64,000 nt of DNA from Mangrovibacterium diazotrophicum (lineage in GTDB: Bacteria; Bacteroidota; Bacteroidia; Bacteroidales; Prolixibacteraceae): NCBI RefSeq assembly GCF_003610535.1, contig NZ_RAPN01000001.1:1351320-1415319 (forward strand), given 5' to 3'. A program made the translations under genes and the position numbers. A model generated the notes under the pieces. It searched no databases. It was not told the origin of the DNA and saw only the letters and a list, made by a program, of their open reading frames with translations. The stretch's first letter is position 1. Each line of letters opens with the position of its first letter. Positions 15,784 to 24,990 of this stretch are shown here, one piece after another.

Positions 15784-18648
15784 TTAAAATGTCACCCTCA
15801 AATTAAAGCCATACATCCGGCTTGCCGGCACACTAAAACTATCCATTGATTGGGAACCAAGTCCAGTGCTCAGCGCCATTTCCGGATCAAAAGGAGCCTT
15901 TTTATACAGGAAAAACAGGTTGTTCCCAACAAGCGACACAGAAGCAGCCTTCAGCGGCAGCCCTAACGATTCAACATTGAAATGATAAGCCAAAGCAGCC
16001 TGTGCCAAACGAATATTAGTACGATCGTAAAGGTAGTTTTCGCCGATGCCGTTTCGCCCTCCAACAGTCGTGTAATACAATTCGGGATCGATTTGAGTAA
16101 CGAGCGTTTCACCCTGAATACCGTCAATTGCCACGTAACCTTTGTCCCGGGCGGCAGCGCTGCGTTGGCTGACTCCGTAACCATCCAGCATCGATTCGGT
16201 TTGGCTGAATGCTTTACCGCCAATGTTAGCGTTTAGCTGCAGGTCGAGCGAGATATTTTTGTAGTTCAGGCTATTCCCCCAACCCAAACAGAAATCAGGA
16301 TTCAGGTTGCCTAAATATTCAATTGAGCTCGTTTTTCGCGGTGTCCCGGTTGACTCATCCAACACCAGTTGACCCGATTCATTCCGCAGAAATTTGTATC
16401 CGTACAAATCGCCGATTTTCCCACCGGCATACACGCGTGAATAATAGCCCTCGGTGCTCCCCAAATCAACGAAATAGCTTTCGTTATTAGATGCAAGATC
16501 TTTCACTTCACTCGTATTGCTATAGAAGTTCAGCTTTGTTTGCCAATTCAAATCAGAACCGGTAATCGGTTTTGCTGCGACTGTTGCTTCGAAACCTTTA
16601 TTGACAATGTCGCCCATATTCACAAAAATGTAGAGATAAAAGCTCTGCTGTGTGGCACTTGCCGATCTTAGAGAAGCCTGATCGCTGTTCGTTGTCTGGT
16701 AGTATGCCAAATCAACGCTCAAGTTATTATTCCAGAAACTCCAGTTGGTACCGGCTTCCCACGCTTTGATTTTTTCCGGACTCAAATCATCTGTTGGTCC
16801 TACCGAATTGGAACTGGTAATTGCTGAATGACCGTACAATTGCATCAAACTGGACGACAGATCCCGATAGGAACTACTTGCTGATATATACACTTGAGAA
16901 TGGCTGACTACCGCCGGAAAGTTGATCCACTCATTAAGCAGCGTGGACAATTTTGCGGTAGGAAACCAGTGCGCTTCATGTCCTTCCGAGATAATTGATG
17001 AAGTCACATCATTGCGAAGCCCAAGCTCCAAAATCAGGCTCCTGTTATAATCTAAAGCAACAGAAGCGTAAATTCCCTTTTGCTCCAACTCCCAATGATA
17101 CAAATCCTCCCGCCCAATATTCGAGGGCAAATTGTCTTCGGTAAAAATATTCGGACTATTCAACCCCGTTATTCCACTATCGATTTGATATCCATTGTTA
17201 AAATCAGTTTTCTTATAATTGGCTCCTGCAACGGCTTCCACTCCAAGCTTATTGAAACGGTGATGATAGGTCAGACTTCCGTCCAGGTAAATCAGCTTGT
17301 CTGTGTACTTTTTATACCGCCAGCGACCATTTGTGCCAATGTTGATGGGGTTTCCACCATCGTAATATTGCTGCTCAAAACTCTTGTCAGCGTAGTCGTA
17401 GCCCGAGCGAACCTGCAAGTCGAAATCACCCGAAAGCTTGAACTCGGCTGAAAGATTTGCCAGCAAGCGCTGCGTTTGATCTTCCTGTGGCTGTTTGTTT
17501 AACAACCAATAGGGATTCGATTGCAAATGGTCGTAGACAAACCAGTTTTGTTCATCGGCACTGGTATAGGTATTGGGGATACTGTAATTCGATTTGAAAT
17601 AGGAAAACGGCTGCCTGCCCAGCGCCATGTCATTTATCGGAACACCTCCGTTTCGCGGAAACAAATACAATCCGGTTAGCGGATTTAAATAGTAGCCGGT
17701 AGCATAGCGGTTTTTAACCGTTTCATCGGCGTAACTGATTCCGGCCTGAATATTCAATCGGTTTTGAAACAAATGACTAACATTCCTCAACGCGAAATTA
17801 TTCCGCTGGTATCGGTTGTTTTCAACAACGCCTTTCGCACTGGTATTGGCAAATGTGGCATACAAGGTGGAATTCTTCCCCCCACCACTAATTGCAATCG
17901 AATTCTGCGCAGTCATACCTGTTCCAAAGTAATCAGACACATAATTATCCGGGTAGTTTCCGGCAGTCATCGACCAACTTTCTGTTTCCGCGTCAGTACC
18001 GTATTTAAACTGCAATTCGGGCTCCCAAATCACCTTCTCAAACAAAGTAGTCGAATTTAAAATGACACGCAGCTGCTCATCTTTTGCTGTTTTGGTGGTG
18101 ATTAAAACAACGCCATTTGCAGCCTGGCTCCCATACAAAACCGCACCGCTCGTTCCTTTTATAAATTCAATCGAAGCAATGTCATCCGGGTTAATCTGCG
18201 AAAGTCCGTCGCCTTCATCCAATCCTCCCCACATATTAGGTTGTTCGCCAAGGTTGTTCACCATTGGAATTCCATCAATCACAAATAAAGGAGTGCTTTT
18301 CTCGGAAAGAGATCGCTGACCGCGCAAAGTAACGGCAACCGATCCACCAACGCCGGATGTACTGTTTAAAACCTCCAGCCCGGCAACAGTTCCTTGTAAA
18401 AAGTCAGCAACGTTCAATTGGGGAAATTTACGAAGAACATCCTCGTTTAAAGATTCTTTCAAATCCAACAAATCGACACGAAAATGCAGACTATCTGCTT
18501 TAAGACTATCATCCGCAAACGTTTGTACAGAAGATTCAACTGAACTTAATTTACTAGCGTGAGTTTCCGAAGCGGAAACAAAAGTGGGCACGATGCACAT
18601 TAAAATGATTAATGCACAAAGAGGTTTGGTCAATCTAAGTTTATTCAT
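15784..18648 (-). CDS. SusC/RagA-like TonB-dependent receptor without STN or carboxypeptidase-like domain (SusC-C)
   Basis: Outer-membrane receptor of 954 residues. A signal peptide ends near TFVSASETHA. Normally a carboxypeptidase-like regulatory domain (GxVxDxxGxPLPGV) follows, but here a short linker of about 60 residues leads straight to the plug, recognised by VADFLQGTVAGLEVLNSTSG, TPLFVIDGIPMVNN, and INPDDIASIEFIKGTSGAV. The barrel and C-terminus (GNNLFFLYKKAPFDPE, then MYGFNLRVTF) are close to those of SusC-B and SusC-A, so the three are paralogs. It is last in the locus, 195 bases after SusD and separated by a terminator; a promoter box of its own lies at 18718-18725. Function may be alternative uptake with the same SusD, or an accessory barrel. 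Confidence 0.88.
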   Translation of the reverse strand: MNKLRLTKPLCALIILMCIVPTFVSASETHASKLSSVESSVQTFADDSLKADSLHFRVDLLDLKESLNEDVLRKFPQLNVADFLQGTVAGLEVLNSTSGVGGSVAVTLRGQRSLSEKSTPLFVIDGIPMVNNLGEQPNMWGGLDEGDGLSQINPDDIASIEFIKGTSGAVLYGSQAANGVVLITTKTAKDEQLRVILNSTTLFEKVIWEPELQFKYGTDAETESWSMTAGNYPDNYVSDYFGTGMTAQNSIAISGGGKNSTLYATFANTSAKGVVENNRYQRNNFALRNVSHLFQNRLNIQAGISYADETVKNRYATGYYLNPLTGLYLFPRNGGVPINDMALGRQPFSYFKSNYSIPNTYTSADEQNWFVYDHLQSNPYWLLNKQPQEDQTQRLLANLSAEFKLSGDFDLQVRSGYDYADKSFEQQYYDGGNPINIGTNGRWRYKKYTDKLIYLDGSLTYHHRFNKLGVEAVAGANYKKTDFNNGYQIDSGITGLNSPNIFTEDNLPSNIGREDLYHWELEQKGIYASVALDYNRSLILELGLRNDVTSSIISEGHEAHWFPTAKLSTLLNEWINFPAVVSHSQVYISASSSYRDLSSSLMQLYGHSAITSSNSVGPTDDLSPEKIKAWEAGTNWSFWNNNLSVDLAYYQTTNSDQASLRSASATQQSFYLYIFVNMGDIVNKGFEATVAAKPITGSDLNWQTKLNFYSNTSEVKDLASNNESYFVDLGSTEGYYSRVYAGGKIGDLYGYKFLRNESGQLVLDESTGTPRKTSSIEYLGNLNPDFCLGWGNSLNYKNISLDLQLNANIGGKAFSQTESMLDGYGVSQRSAAARDKGYVAIDGIQGETLVTQIDPELYYTTVGGRNGIGENYLYDRTNIRLAQAALAYHFNVESLGLPLKAASVSLVGNNLFFLYKKAPFDPEMALSTGLGSQSMDSFSVPASRMYGFNLRVTF

Positions 18649-18717
18649 TTCAAGAGTCTCTTAAACTTTAAAGCAGGGGCACGATTGTGCTTCTACCTGC
18701 GTCCTGTTTTACAACTC

Positions 18718-18725
18718 CAAAGCTA
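18718..18725 (-). promoter_or_regulatory. Candidate -7 box for SusC-C
   Basis: CAAAGCTA on the plus strand reads TAGCTTTG on the minus strand, a full match to TAnnTTTG, about 70 bases before the SusC-C start and after the SusD terminator. No good -33 element seen. Confidence 0.4.
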
Positions 18726-18800
18726 ATCAGAGAACGGTCTTGTTGTACTTAATTAACACCAAGCTTAAAATATTTTTAAATTGAAAATGGGCTGGAAACA

Positions 18801-18825
18801 AAAAAAGCTCCCCGAGGGGAGCTTT
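18801..18825 (-). terminator. Rho-independent terminator after SusD
   Basis: AAAGCTCCC (18804-18812) pairs with GGGAGCTTT (18817-18825), loop CGAG, followed by a T run on the minus strand. It lies 18 bases past the SusD stop codon. Confidence 0.88.
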
Positions 18826-18843
18826 CTAAAAATTAGTTATATA

Positions 18844-20415
18844 TCAGAAGTTTGAACCACTACCAGTATCAAACCACAAGCGAGTACTAATTAAGTCGTC
18901 ACCTTTCATTGTTGCGACTGCAGCAGAGATCAATTCAGGGCTGTCAGAGCGCTCTGAATCAAGGAACGGCATACGTTTGATCCATTCATCATCAGGAATT
19001 ACACCCCAGTCAGAGTTGCTGTCGTTTTTGTATACAAGAGGCAATTTAGGATAGCCGGTACGACGGAAATCAGCCCAAGGTTCATTCGGGTTTGTAAACC
19101 CTGCGATCCATTTTTGAGTAATGATTTTTTCCAATTTTTCTTCGTTAGTTGCTGTTTCATCCCAAGCAACAGTCACAGTCGAACGAGAAACGAAATCGTT
19201 AATAGATCCGCTATAAACAGCATCATCATAATCAATCGGAGTACTTGTTGCATCAGCCAAATAATCATCGGCACCACCAACACCCCATTGAGAGAATGAA
19301 GCACGAACACCAGCGTCGTAGTTTGAACCAGCATCGCCGGCACCAGTCCAACCACGCAGAGAAGCTTCAGCCAAATCGAAATAAACTTCAGACGCAGTCA
19401 AATACGGTCTTTCAGTAACTGATTGGAAGCTTTCGTTGATCGTTGAATAATCTGAGTGGTCAGCTTTTGCTGTCAACTGCGCACCGTTGCGGATACCTTT
19501 GTAAGGGAAGTCAGGGTGGTCAGCATAAACAGACTCAGCAGTTGTTGCAGGTTCAAAGTAAGCTGCAATACGTGGGTCTTTCAATCCAACCAGGAACGAT
19601 TCCATACCTGCAGACATACGAGTGTCACCCCAGCTGAAACAGATAACTGACAAATACAGATCTGAACCATACAGTGAGATATTGAAGTTATCATCGTTTG
19701 AAGTAATCAAACCGGCAGCATCAGCGATCGCCTTTTCACCTTCAGTTTGAGCTAAATCAGGAGCAACGTTCGAGATACGGATTGCCAAACGCAAACGCAT
19801 AGAGTTGACCACTTTTGCCCAGCTTGCAACATCACCTGCATAGCTGGCATCGAATCTAGTCAAACCTTCATAGTCACTGTTAGCTGCAAAAACAGCCTGA
19901 ATATCATCCAAATCATCAAAGAAGGCATTGTAAAGTACTTCTTCGCTATCGTAGCTCACATCTTCTGAACCATAAGTAGAATAGATTACCGGACCGTGGT
20001 AAGTTGTCAAACGAGACACACCTAAGATACGGATCAACTTTGCCCAAGCAACGAACACGTCGTAACCACCTTCTTGTGCTATGTCAATTACCTGGCTGGC
20101 AGGAGACATCAAGTTGTTATAAATACGGTTCCAGTAAGTGTTCCAAGTGATGTAGTAAGTTGTGTTGTTTACACCACTAACGAACGGAGTTGGAGTCGCC
20201 ATATAGTCGCAATACGACTCTGAAACCAAGTTTTCCTCAACCTGGTGTCCGAAAATGTTAGCCAACAAAGTTGGATAGAATGAGCCAATATGGTTAAAAT
20301 CCTGAGTCAACGACTCATCAGTAATCTCGTACGGGTTAACGTTTGCCTCTTCAAAGCCATCTGTACAAGCGTTGGCGAAGAGTGCGACAATAAATATGAA
20401 TAGTATTTTTTTCAT
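18844..20415 (-). CDS. SusD/RagB-type nutrient-binding outer-membrane lipoprotein (SusD-like_2 family)
   Basis: Surface lipoprotein of 523 residues that would act as lid and ligand-binding partner of the SusC barrel. The signal MKKILFIFIVALFANAC ends in a lipobox with cysteine 17. The next residues, TDGFEEANVNPYEITDESL, are typical of the SusD-like_2 (PF12771) branch, as is the C-terminal WIAGFTNPNEPWADFRRTGY. Helical TPR-type repeats fill the middle. It starts 12 bases after the SusC-B stop, an operon arrangement. It is the only SusD gene for three receptors at this locus. Ligand unknown: no glycosidase, lyase or protease gene sits within the locus. Confidence 0.93.
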   Translation of the reverse strand: MKKILFIFIVALFANACTDGFEEANVNPYEITDESLTQDFNHIGSFYPTLLANIFGHQVEENLVSESYCDYMATPTPFVSGVNNTTYYITWNTYWNRIYNNLMSPASQVIDIAQEGGYDVFVAWAKLIRILGVSRLTTYHGPVIYSTYGSEDVSYDSEEVLYNAFFDDLDDIQAVFAANSDYEGLTRFDASYAGDVASWAKVVNSMRLRLAIRISNVAPDLAQTEGEKAIADAAGLITSNDDNFNISLYGSDLYLSVICFSWGDTRMSAGMESFLVGLKDPRIAAYFEPATTAESVYADHPDFPYKGIRNGAQLTAKADHSDYSTINESFQSVTERPYLTASEVYFDLAEASLRGWTGAGDAGSNYDAGVRASFSQWGVGGADDYLADATSTPIDYDDAVYSGSINDFVSRSTVTVAWDETATNEEKLEKIITQKWIAGFTNPNEPWADFRRTGYPKLPLVYKNDSNSDWGVIPDDEWIKRMPFLDSERSDSPELISAAVATMKGDDLISTRLWFDTGSGSNF

Positions 20416-20427
20416 GACACGTCTGTA

Positions 20428-23400
20428 TTAGAATGTAAATTTAAGGTTGAATCCGTAAGTTCTGGTTGCCGGAACATTAAAGTTATCCAACGATTGTGAT
20501 CCCAAGTCTGTACTCATACTCAATTCAGGATCGAACGGTGCTTTCTTGTATAAGAAGAACAAGTTATTTCCAACCACTGAGAATGATGCTGCTTGCAATG
20601 GCAAACCTAATGATTTAACGTCCAAATCATATGAAAGTGCCAATTGTGTTAAACGAATGTTAGTTCTGTCGTATACATAAGCTTCAGCAATACCGTTACG
20701 TCCACCTACAGTTGAGTAATACAGTTGTGGATCAATTTGAGTCATAACAGTACCAGATTCTTCGGTAATTCCGTTTACAGCTACATAACCTTTATCACGA
20801 GCATCAGCAGTACGTTGGCTTACACCATAACCATCCAAAATTGATTCTGTTTGGCTGAATGCTTTACCACCGATTTTAGCGTTGATCAGGAAGCTCAATG
20901 TGAAACGTTTGTAATCGAAGCTGTTGTTCCAACCTAAGCTGAAGTCAGGTTCCAGGTTACCCAGGTAAACCGGGCTGTCAGAAGCAGTTTTCAACGGAGT
21001 ACCATCTTCGTCCAACAAGATTTGGCCAGCGTCGTTTCTTCTGAATTGGATACCATACATATCACCGATTGAACCGCCTGTGTAAATACGGTTGATATAA
21101 CCCTCAGAACTACCTAAGTCGATGTATTTTGATGGCTCACCTGGGTACAACTCAACAACTTTGTTGTTGTTTTTAGAGAAGTTCAAAGATGAGTTCCATT
21201 CAAAGTCTGATGTTTTCACCGGTGTTGAGTTCAATACGATTTCAACCCCTTTGTTCACGATTTCACCAGCGTTGAAGTACATGCTTGTGTAGTAGTTGTC
21301 TTGTTTACTACCCGACAATGTTTTAGACAGCGCTTGGTTTGTACTTGTAATGTGGTAGTATGTGAAATCCAGACCTAAACGGCCATTGAAGAATCTCCAG
21401 TCAGTACCCAATTCCCAAGTTACTAATTGTTCTGGTTTTGCATCGGTAAACGGCTTCACAGTGTTACGGTCAACACTGCCACTTGCGTTGATGCTGTGGT
21501 TTACCTGGATCAAGCCCCATGGAACTTCGTTGTTCACTTGAGAAGCACTTGCACGAACTTTAGCGAAGCTGATGAACTCAGGCATTGTTACCATTTGGCT
21601 AAGGATACCAGTCAAACCGGCAGCTGGGTAGAAATAAGATTCGTTACCAGTTGCAGCCAAAGTAGAAGACCAGTCGTTACGACCTGATAAATCCAGGAAC
21701 AACATATCTTTGAAACCTAACTGAACGCTTCCGAATACACCTTCTTTGATGATTTTACCACCATAGATTGATTTAATCGCTACGTTATCCGGAACGTTTT
21801 GGAAATAAAATTCGTTAGGATACAACAAGTCATTTGTTCCGTTATCAACGCTAACCCCATCACCATAAACAGATTCCTGGTAGCTGGCACCTGCAACAGC
21901 GCTCAAACTCAAATCACCAAACTCGTTTTGGTAAGAGAAAATACCGTCAGAATACAACTGCTTGTCAGCAAATTTTTTGTAATTCCAACGCCCGTTTTCT
22001 GAGATATTTACAGTGTTACCACCGGCATAGAATTTTTGTTCGAATGTTTTGTTCGCATAGTCGTAGCTACCACGAGCCTGGAATTTCAATTTTTCAGTAA
22101 TCTGATAGTCTAATGTCAAACTGGCAATAACACGTTTTGTCAAGTCAGTTTTTGGCTGTTTGTTGATCAACCAATATGGGTTTGATTGGTTATCCGCTTT
22201 GATATGCCATTCTTGCCAGTTCATATTTCTTGACGTCATGAAGTACTGGTAATTGTCTTTGAAGTAAGAGAATGGCTGTGCACCCAAGCTTGAATCAGAC
22301 AACGGAGTTGCACCACTTCTTGGGAACAGGTACAAACCAGTCAATGGGTTCAGGTAGTAACCGGCACCAGGACGGTTTTTAGAACGTTCAGAAGTCAACA
22401 TTACGTTAGAAGTCAAAGTCAATTTATCATCTAACATTTTAGCAGATTGCTTGAATGTAACGTTGTGTTTTTGATAGCTGTTGTTTGGAACAACGCCACC
22501 AGCACCTGTATTTCCGTATGAGAAATAAGTTGACATTTTTTCGTTACCACTGCTCACAGAAACAGTGTTGATCAGGTTGTAACCTGTTTCGAAGAAATCG
22601 TCAACGTAGTCGCTTTCGTAGTTTCCTTTTGTGTATGACCAGCTTTCAGCTGTACCACCGTCAGCTCCGTAAGAGAATTGCAGATCAGGAGTCTCGATTA
22701 CGCTTTCGAAAATTGCACTTGAGTTGAAAGAAACAGTTGTTTTTCCTTCTTTTCCTTTTTTAGTTGTAATGATGATTACACCGTTAGCACCCTGGCTACC
22801 GTAAAGGATAGAAGCAGTTGCACCTTTCAATACACTGATGCTTTCAATGTCGTCCGGGTTCAACTGAGAAAGACCGTCACCTTCGTCAGTACCACCCCAC
22901 ATACCAGCTTGATCACCTTTGTTGTTTACCATTGGAATACCATCGATAACATACAACGGATCGCTTACCGAGTTCACGGATTTGCTACCACGCAATACAG
23001 TACGGGTAGAACCACCGGCGCCAGAGCTACTTTTACGAATCTCCAAACCGGCGGTTTTGCCACTCAAACCGCTCATGAAGTTAACGTCTCTTGCTTTCAT
23101 CATTTCCTCGCCACTAACCTCTTGCGAAGAGTAAGTCAACGTTTTAGATTCACGTTTGATACCCAAAGCGGTAACCACAACCTCATCTACAGCGATGTTG
23201 TTGCTCTTCAAAACTACATCAATTGATGATCTTCCGTCAACAGATACTTCCTGGGTTTCGTAACCCATAAATGAAAATACCAAAACTGCACCTTCCGAAT
23301 TCTGAAGATTGAAGGTATAATTACCATCAAAATCAGTAGCCGCACCGTGGTTGGTACCCTTTTCCAACACGGCCACACCCGGCAGCGGTTCATTGTCTCC

Positions 23401-23493
23401 CTCTGAGACAACACGTCCAGTCACGGTCTGTGCCATTGCCGACACGGTACCTAGCAGGACGAGTACGAAAAATAATAAGGACAACTTTTTCAT
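20428..23493 (-). CDS. SusC/RagA-family TonB-dependent receptor (SusC-B)
   Basis: Main SusC barrel of this locus, 1021 residues, paired with the SusD gene 12 bases downstream. I place the start at 23493 (MKKLSLLFFVLVLLGTVSAM), since an upstream in-frame start would put ten polar residues before the signal peptide. A carboxypeptidase-like domain follows (VTGRVVSEGDNEPLPGVAVL, AVLVFSFMGYETQEV), then the SusC hallmark EVVVTALGIKRESKTL and the plug with DPLYVIDGIPMVNNKG. No STN domain. The barrel ends in TRTYGFNLKFTF. The codon choice (GGT, CGT, AAC) is visibly more biased than in SusC-C and SusC-A, consistent with higher expression. A FecR gene lies 136 bases upstream. Confidence 0.94.
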   Translation of the reverse strand: MKKLSLLFFVLVLLGTVSAMAQTVTGRVVSEGDNEPLPGVAVLEKGTNHGAATDFDGNYTFNLQNSEGAVLVFSFMGYETQEVSVDGRSSIDVVLKSNNIAVDEVVVTALGIKRESKTLTYSSQEVSGEEMMKARDVNFMSGLSGKTAGLEIRKSSSGAGGSTRTVLRGSKSVNSVSDPLYVIDGIPMVNNKGDQAGMWGGTDEGDGLSQLNPDDIESISVLKGATASILYGSQGANGVIIITTKKGKEGKTTVSFNSSAIFESVIETPDLQFSYGADGGTAESWSYTKGNYESDYVDDFFETGYNLINTVSVSSGNEKMSTYFSYGNTGAGGVVPNNSYQKHNVTFKQSAKMLDDKLTLTSNVMLTSERSKNRPGAGYYLNPLTGLYLFPRSGATPLSDSSLGAQPFSYFKDNYQYFMTSRNMNWQEWHIKADNQSNPYWLINKQPKTDLTKRVIASLTLDYQITEKLKFQARGSYDYANKTFEQKFYAGGNTVNISENGRWNYKKFADKQLYSDGIFSYQNEFGDLSLSAVAGASYQESVYGDGVSVDNGTNDLLYPNEFYFQNVPDNVAIKSIYGGKIIKEGVFGSVQLGFKDMLFLDLSGRNDWSSTLAATGNESYFYPAAGLTGILSQMVTMPEFISFAKVRASASQVNNEVPWGLIQVNHSINASGSVDRNTVKPFTDAKPEQLVTWELGTDWRFFNGRLGLDFTYYHITSTNQALSKTLSGSKQDNYYTSMYFNAGEIVNKGVEIVLNSTPVKTSDFEWNSSLNFSKNNNKVVELYPGEPSKYIDLGSSEGYINRIYTGGSIGDMYGIQFRRNDAGQILLDEDGTPLKTASDSPVYLGNLEPDFSLGWNNSFDYKRFTLSFLINAKIGGKAFSQTESILDGYGVSQRTADARDKGYVAVNGITEESGTVMTQIDPQLYYSTVGGRNGIAEAYVYDRTNIRLTQLALSYDLDVKSLGLPLQAASFSVVGNNLFFLYKKAPFDPELSMSTDLGSQSLDNFNVPATRTYGFNLKFTF

Positions 23494-23629
23494 AGTTTGT
23501 TCAATTTTAAAAGATGAATACAATAAGATTCACTGAGTATAAGTATTAACTGATCTGTTTCTATTCTTTTTGTTACCGCACACATTTTGCGAAAAAATCA
23601 AATTGATGATTACTTCATTTTCATACCAA

Positions 23630-24796
23630 TTAAATTCGTGACATGATAATTTGATTTCCTTGCTGCTCGATCCGTGCGCTGACTATTTCAGCAACGATCT
23701 GCAAGAGTTCAGGCGCCGAGTTACCTAGGTCAAGATTTCCGGAGAACGTCTCTTTCTCCAATTCGGGGTCGGCAAGTTGAATATCCACGTTATAATAACG
23801 TGACACTTTGCGAACAATCTCGGGCAACGGCTCTCGCTCAAAAATGAGATAGCCTTTTCGCCACGATGTGTACAAGTCGGTATTTACTGCTTTTTGATTC
23901 AGGCTGGAATTCAACGGATTGTAGGACGCAAGATATCCGGGAATCATCTTCTCCTCGCTTTTACCAACAAACGACGTTCCCTGGTAACTCAATTCGACCG
24001 ATCCTTCAACCAAAACAGCACTGGTCTCTTTATCGTCTCGGTAAGCACTCACATTGAATACGGTGCCTAAAACCTCAACTTCCAGGTCTTTGGTTAAAAC
24101 ATGAAACGGGTGACCTTTGTCGTGAGACACTTCAAACATCCCCTCTCCTTCCAGGTAAACTTCTCTTTTCCCTTTATCAAAGCGAGCAGGAAAAACGAGG
24201 CGGGAACCTGAATTCAACCAAACTGATGAGTTATCGCTAAGCGTTACGTGAGTTCGTTTCCCAAAAGGAACAACCACTGTATTCATGGCCGGCTTTTGAG
24301 AATCGATGTCCTGGTTCACTTTTCCCGAATCATCAATATCTATTACATTACCTGTTTCCGAATAGCCAATTTCAGATTCTTTCGAATCGATGGCGATGGT
24401 CTCATCGTTAGATAAGATCAATTGCGTGTTGCCATTCACAGGAACCATTTCCCAGTTCTCGGCATAAGATCTCACGGCTGAATCCTGATTTGACAGGTAC
24501 AGGTAAGAAACACTCACAAAAATGAGGAAACTTGCCGCTGCGGTGAAGCGACTGATTATTAGTTTCCGGCGGTAGGCAACAATAGAGTGTTGAATTTTGT
24601 CGCCGAGCTGTTGTTTTTGCTTTGGCTTAAACCAGTTTTTGTTTCCGATCAAGGCACGGTAAATCAATCCGGCAAGGCTAAACGAACGGTCGTTTCGTCC
24701 TCCTTTGTTACCCTTCTCATCTCCTATTAGCTCCTCAACCAAGTGATCGTTTATCAGGATGTCTTCAACGTTATATTTAACCTTATCGTTTCTCAT
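23630..24796 (-). CDS. FecR-family anti-sigma factor (FecR-B)
   Basis: Inner-membrane protein of 388 residues with a membrane segment at about 83-102 (RFTAAASFLIFVSVSYLYLS). Its periplasmic FecR domain contains VVPFGKRTHVTLSDNSSVWL, EVYLEGEGMFEVSHDKGHPF and VLGTVFNVSAY, and the DUF4974-type C-terminus contains PEIVRKVSRYYNVDIQL. It is clearly paralogous to FecR-A (28445-29620), including the N-terminal DILxxDxLxxxL text. It has no sigma gene of its own: the gene before it is SusC-A and the gene after is SusC-B, which lacks the STN domain that normally signals to FecR. It may share the single sigma factor or the STN of SusC-A. Confidence 0.9.
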   Translation of the reverse strand: MRNDKVKYNVEDILINDHLVEELIGDEKGNKGGRNDRSFSLAGLIYRALIGNKNWFKPKQKQQLGDKIQHSIVAYRRKLIISRFTAAASFLIFVSVSYLYLSNQDSAVRSYAENWEMVPVNGNTQLILSNDETIAIDSKESEIGYSETGNVIDIDDSGKVNQDIDSQKPAMNTVVVPFGKRTHVTLSDNSSVWLNSGSRLVFPARFDKGKREVYLEGEGMFEVSHDKGHPFHVLTKDLEVEVLGTVFNVSAYRDDKETSAVLVEGSVELSYQGTSFVGKSEEKMIPGYLASYNPLNSSLNQKAVNTDLYTSWRKGYLIFEREPLPEIVRKVSRYYNVDIQLADPELEKETFSGNLDLGNSAPELLQIVAEIVSARIEQQGNQIIMSRI

Positions 24797-24990
24797 TACC
24801 GTGCTTAATCAAGAAAAGTTGCAGTTGCTTATTTCTGCGCATTTACAAACCATAAGCACGGTATGGCTAAAACATAGACAAGAAATTGTAACTTTTTTTA
24901 CAAGATTTTAACGACCAACAGTCAAGTCACTGAAAAACAACAATCTAAAAATTTATTTTTTCTTGATTTTTTATAAAAAAGAAAGGAAAC

